From positions 1 through 64,000 of the forward strand of contig CASFDW010000005.1 of assembly GCA_949293595.1 (NCBI GenBank): a stretch of 64,000 bases of DNA, in the 5' to 3' direction. Below are positions 61,513 to 64,000 of the stretch, piece after piece; position 1 is the stretch's first letter, and the number at the start of each line of letters is the position of its first letter. The translations under genes were made by a program, and so were the position numbers. This DNA comes from an uncultured Spirochaetales bacterium. Its GTDB lineage: Bacteria > Spirochaetota > Spirochaetia > Sphaerochaetales > Sphaerochaetaceae. Under the pieces are notes generated by a model. That model was given only the letters and a program-made list of their open reading frames with translations. It was not told the origin of the DNA and searched no databases.

Positions 61513-62493
61513 ATGAAAATAACCATGTTCGATACAAAACCGTATGATAGGAAACACTTTGATGAAGTGAATCTGGGATACGGATTCGATATAAAGTACC
61601 TTGAGTCCACCCTGGGCGTCAATTCCGCGGTGATGGCAAGGGGTTCCGATGCGGTATGCCCGTTCGTCAACTGCAACGTCGGGGCCGAGGTCATAGACAC
61701 CCTGGCCGACGAAGGGGTGCGGCTCATCGCGATGAGGAGTGCGGGATTCAACAACGTGGATCTCAACAGGGCACGTGAACGGGGGATCAAGGTCGTCAGG
61801 GTCCCGGCATATTCGCCGCATGCGGTGGCGGAACATTCCTTTGCGATGCTCCTGACGCTCGTGCGCAAGATGCAGCATGCGTATGTCAGGACCAGGGAGT
61901 TCAACTTCTCGCTCTCCGGACTTGTCGGATTCGACCTTCATGGAAAGACGATCGGCATAATCGGTACGGGAAAGATCGGCAGATGCGCGATCGATATCGC
62001 AAAGGGATTCGGTATGAAGGTACTGGCATACGATCCGTTCCCGCAGGATATCGACGGAGTCACATACACAACCCTGGACGTCCTGCTTTCAGAAAGCGAC
62101 GTGATCAGCCTCTATTGTCCGCTGACCAAGGACAACCGCCATCTGATCGACGGAGAAAGCCTGAAGAAGATAAAAAAGACGGCGGTGATAATAAACACAA
62201 GCAGGGGTGCGCTAGTTGACAGCGAGGATCTGCTCGAGGCACTCAAGGAAAAGAGGATCGCGGGCGCGGCACTCGACGTCTACGAGGAGGAGGCAGGAAT
62301 CTTCTTCACGGACCAGAGCGGGGAAGGAATCGAGGATGACACTCTGGCACGCCTGATAAGCATGCCGAACGTCATCGTCACCTCCCATCAGGGATATCTG
62401 ACGGAGGAGGCGCTCAGGGCCATAAGCGAGACGACGCTTGAGAACGTGAAGGAGTTCGCGGAGGGCCGCAGGCTCCGGAACGAGATCCTCTGA
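61513..62493 (+). CDS. ldhA: D-2-hydroxyacid dehydrogenase (D-lactate dehydrogenase type)
   Basis: NAD-dependent enzyme of 326 residues that probably reduces pyruvate to D-lactate in fermentation. Substrate-binding Arg in AMRSAGFNNVDL, NAD site GIIGTGKIGR, Arg in NTSRGALVD, Glu in DVYEEEAG and catalytic His in TSHQGYLTEEAL. The AGIFFTDQSG segment favours D-lactate dehydrogenase over other family members. AAGGAG lies 11 bases upstream. It abuts the convergent DnaJ-domain gene with no gap. Confidence 0.9.
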   Translation: MKITMFDTKPYDRKHFDEVNLGYGFDIKYLESTLGVNSAVMARGSDAVCPFVNCNVGAEVIDTLADEGVRLIAMRSAGFNNVDLNRARERGIKVVRVPAYSPHAVAEHSFAMLLTLVRKMQHAYVRTREFNFSLSGLVGFDLHGKTIGIIGTGKIGRCAIDIAKGFGMKVLAYDPFPQDIDGVTYTTLDVLLSESDVISLYCPLTKDNRHLIDGESLKKIKKTAVIINTSRGALVDSEDLLEALKEKRIAGAALDVYEEEAGIFFTDQSGEGIEDDTLARLISMPNVIVTSHQGYLTEEALRAISETTLENVKEFAEGRRLRNEIL

Positions 62494-63612
62494 TCAACGC
62501 CCGCCGGTGAGGAACGCATAGGCCTCGTTGGCCTTCTGCATCTCCTTGTTCGCAAACTCCATGAAGGCGGGATCCAGCTTGTAGGCCTGGATCCTGTCCG
62601 GATGAAAGCTCATCACCTTGTTCCTGTATGCGTTCTTTATCTCCTCCTCCGTCGCTCCGGAGGACAGGCCAAGGACCTTCAGGTGCCTGAGCCTCTCGTC
62701 GTTTCCCGCATCCATGCCACTGCCTGCAAGCGAATCGTAGAAGTCGAAGAACACCTTCCTCTGGGCGTCCGTGTCGTCGAAGCCGTCCGCATACCATGCG
62801 AAATCAAGCGGTGTGAGGCTCATTCCATATGATGCATACCCCTCCCCTCCGAACGAGGGGTTCTTTTTTGCGAAGTCGCTCCTACCCTTCTCTATCGCCA
62901 TTTTGAACGGTTCCGATCCCGAATGCTGCTGCATCGCCTCCACCAGAGTGAAATAGTCGATCAGGTCCACCCTGTCCAGTCCTGCATGCATGGAGAACGA
63001 CGACAGCAGGCCGAGATATCTTATCAGCGCCCGTTTCTTGTCCCTTCCTATCTCCTTGCCGTAATCGCGTATACCAAGGTCGAGCCTTTTCAAGGAACCG
63101 GTGTCGACCTCGTCCTCGGACTTCAGCATCAGGGTGAGGCTGAAGGACCCTTCGTTTCCAGGGTCGTATTCAAGAACGAGCCTTAGCCCGAGTATGCCGA
63201 AATCCCTGAGGTTCCTGTAAAAGGCCTTCCTGCCCTCCTCAGTGCGTTTCAAGACGGTCTTTTCGATCGTGAAATCATCCTTCCTCATGGAAAGAAGCGA
63301 CCCGGGTACGGCATAGCCGCAGTCCGAGAGCAGGCGAAGGACATCCGCACAGGAGAATGCGGGCACCTTGCGGCGGTTCAGCTCATAGGTCCTGTAGACC
63401 TCCTCGTTCCTGAAGAACGTCCGGTGTATGGTTATCTCGCGGATGTACAGGCGGAACACCCCTCCGCGGAATACGGCCTCAAAGACGTCGGCCTCCCTCT
63501 TCCTGCCCTCATGCTCAAGAACGGTCTCCAGGGTCTCCTTTGCCTGTACCTGCACAGGTGAAAGGCTTCTGAAGAAAATATTCCTAAGCGTCGCCTCAAG
63601 ATTCTTGTCCAT
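62494..63612 (-). CDS. Protein with C-terminal DnaJ domain
   Basis: A 372-residue cytosolic protein. The C-terminal 65 residues are a J domain: LKVLGLSSGATEEEIKNAYR and the HPD tripeptide in SFHPDRIQAY, so it should stimulate an Hsp70 ATPase. The first 300 residues are unknown and give no recognisable domain; they may select the client. TAGAAT ends 6 bases before the ATG with no Shine-Dalgarno site, predicting a leaderless message. The 289 bases upstream (63613-63901) are AT-rich and hold no gene. Confidence 0.82.
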   Translation of the reverse strand: MDKNLEATLRNIFFRSLSPVQVQAKETLETVLEHEGRKREADVFEAVFRGGVFRLYIREITIHRTFFRNEEVYRTYELNRRKVPAFSCADVLRLLSDCGYAVPGSLLSMRKDDFTIEKTVLKRTEEGRKAFYRNLRDFGILGLRLVLEYDPGNEGSFSLTLMLKSEDEVDTGSLKRLDLGIRDYGKEIGRDKKRALIRYLGLLSSFSMHAGLDRVDLIDYFTLVEAMQQHSGSEPFKMAIEKGRSDFAKKNPSFGGEGYASYGMSLTPLDFAWYADGFDDTDAQRKVFFDFYDSLAGSGMDAGNDERLRHLKVLGLSSGATEEEIKNAYRNKVMSFHPDRIQAYKLDPAFMEFANKEMQKANEAYAFLTGGR

Positions 63613-63901
63613 GGAAAAATTCTACATCAGGAAACCGCCGGAGAGAAAGTTTTTTATTTTAAAGATAAAGACATTCATCAAGCATCCGATATCGCAATCA
63701 GAAACATGAAAAATACTTTGAAAAGTCATGAAGGAATGTCCATGGATAAAAACAAATAACAGACGGATGATTTATGCATTATTTCACAATGCATCAATTT
63801 TATTATTGAAAATTACCAATATGAGAACTTCTAAAGCAAATAACACATGATATAATAAAAGTTGTAAGTCATGTATGCAAAGGGGACGTAAGGAGGTAGC
63901 C

Positions 63902-64000
63902 ATGCTCATCATTCTTGCTCTTGCAATCGTGTTCTCCCTTCTGCTTGCCTTGCTCAACTACCTGCGGATAAAGAAGAAGCCTGCAGGCACGGACCAGATG
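63902..64000 (+). CDS. Start of a membrane-anchored protein, cut by the window end
   Basis: Only 33 codons are visible: a membrane helix (LIILALAIVFSLLLALLNYL) followed by a basic stretch RIKKKPAG. AAGGAGG precedes the ATG at good spacing and TATAAT occurs at 63851-63856, so the gene is genuine. Function cannot be told. Confidence 0.7.
   Translation, partial: MLIILALAIVFSLLLALLNYLRIKKKPAGTDQM

Noticed and set aside
62340..62360. TGGCACGCCTGAT as a second sigma-54 promoter
   Set aside because: It lies inside the dehydrogenase gene and has no TTGC at the required spacing.
1..64000. CRISPR arrays, prophage, rRNA or replication origin
   Set aside because: No regularly spaced repeats, phage structural genes, rRNA signatures or DnaA-box clusters were seen.

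Overview
The window looks like chromosomal DNA of a diderm, fermentative anaerobe, most plausibly a spirochaete of the Sphaerochaeta type; the taxon is an inference. The sugar-binding protein has an N-terminus ending in FAGGSKEG of the kind seen in Treponema and Sphaerochaeta. A patatin with a C-terminal outer-membrane barrel implies an outer membrane. Central metabolism shown here is anaerobic (pyruvate kinase, D-lactate dehydrogenase-type enzyme, electron-bifurcating Nfn, no respiratory chain). About sixty protein genes, one tRNA and several decayed genes are packed tightly on both strands, with many 1-20 bp overlaps. No phage, CRISPR array or rRNA is visible.

Layout. 1-8 kb: broken LD-carboxypeptidase, MATE exporter with a divergent LysR regulator, HAD phosphatase, three GNAT acetyltransferases, a membrane protein coupled to a winged-helix regulator, and pyruvate kinase. 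8.7-14.5 kb: a sugar-uptake operon (FAD oxidoreductase, binding protein, two permeases) divergent from an AraC regulator. 15-16.8 kb: a graveyard holding a frameshifted Fic gene, an IS3-type transposase scrap and the rotted C-terminal extension of the neighbouring rRNA methyltransferase. 17-28 kb: rlmD, dipeptidase, CPBP protease, MarR-MATE operon, nonsense-interrupted DUF1848 gene, copper ATPase with a divergent Rrf2 regulator, and an ECF ATPase/T-protein pair coupled to 5-formyltetrahydrofolate cyclo-ligase. 28-32.7 kb: EIIA-type PTS protein, Nfn, a two-gene Hsp20 operon behind a sigma-54 promoter, GtrA. 32.7-41 kb: AraC regulator, GPH sugar symporter, TM2 protein, GH2 glycosidase, DEAD-box helicase, UDP-galactopyranose mutase. 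41-50 kb: TrpR-like protein, cardiolipin synthase, QueH, TPR protein, patatin-barrel protein, tRNA-Leu, RluA synthase, PHP phosphatase and a coiled-coil protein. 50-64 kb: RNA-binding, MBL, DksA, ThrH, transport, TrmJ, GDPD, ferredoxin, secreted, NagB, MnmA, D-2-hydroxyacid dehydrogenase and DnaJ-domain genes, ending in a gene cut by the window edge.

The most interesting signals are regulatory. Many genes that start a transcription unit have no Shine-Dalgarno site; instead a -10-like hexamer lies 6-8 bases before the start codon, often with a -35-like box 17 bp further up, which predicts leaderless mRNAs. Internal operon genes have ordinary GGAGG sites. Several divergent pairs have back-to-back promoters whose -35 boxes overlap a palindrome. 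The Hsp20 operon has a consensus-matching sigma-54 promoter with GTGTCA palindromes upstream. All of this is read by eye; no alignment, folding or database search was run.
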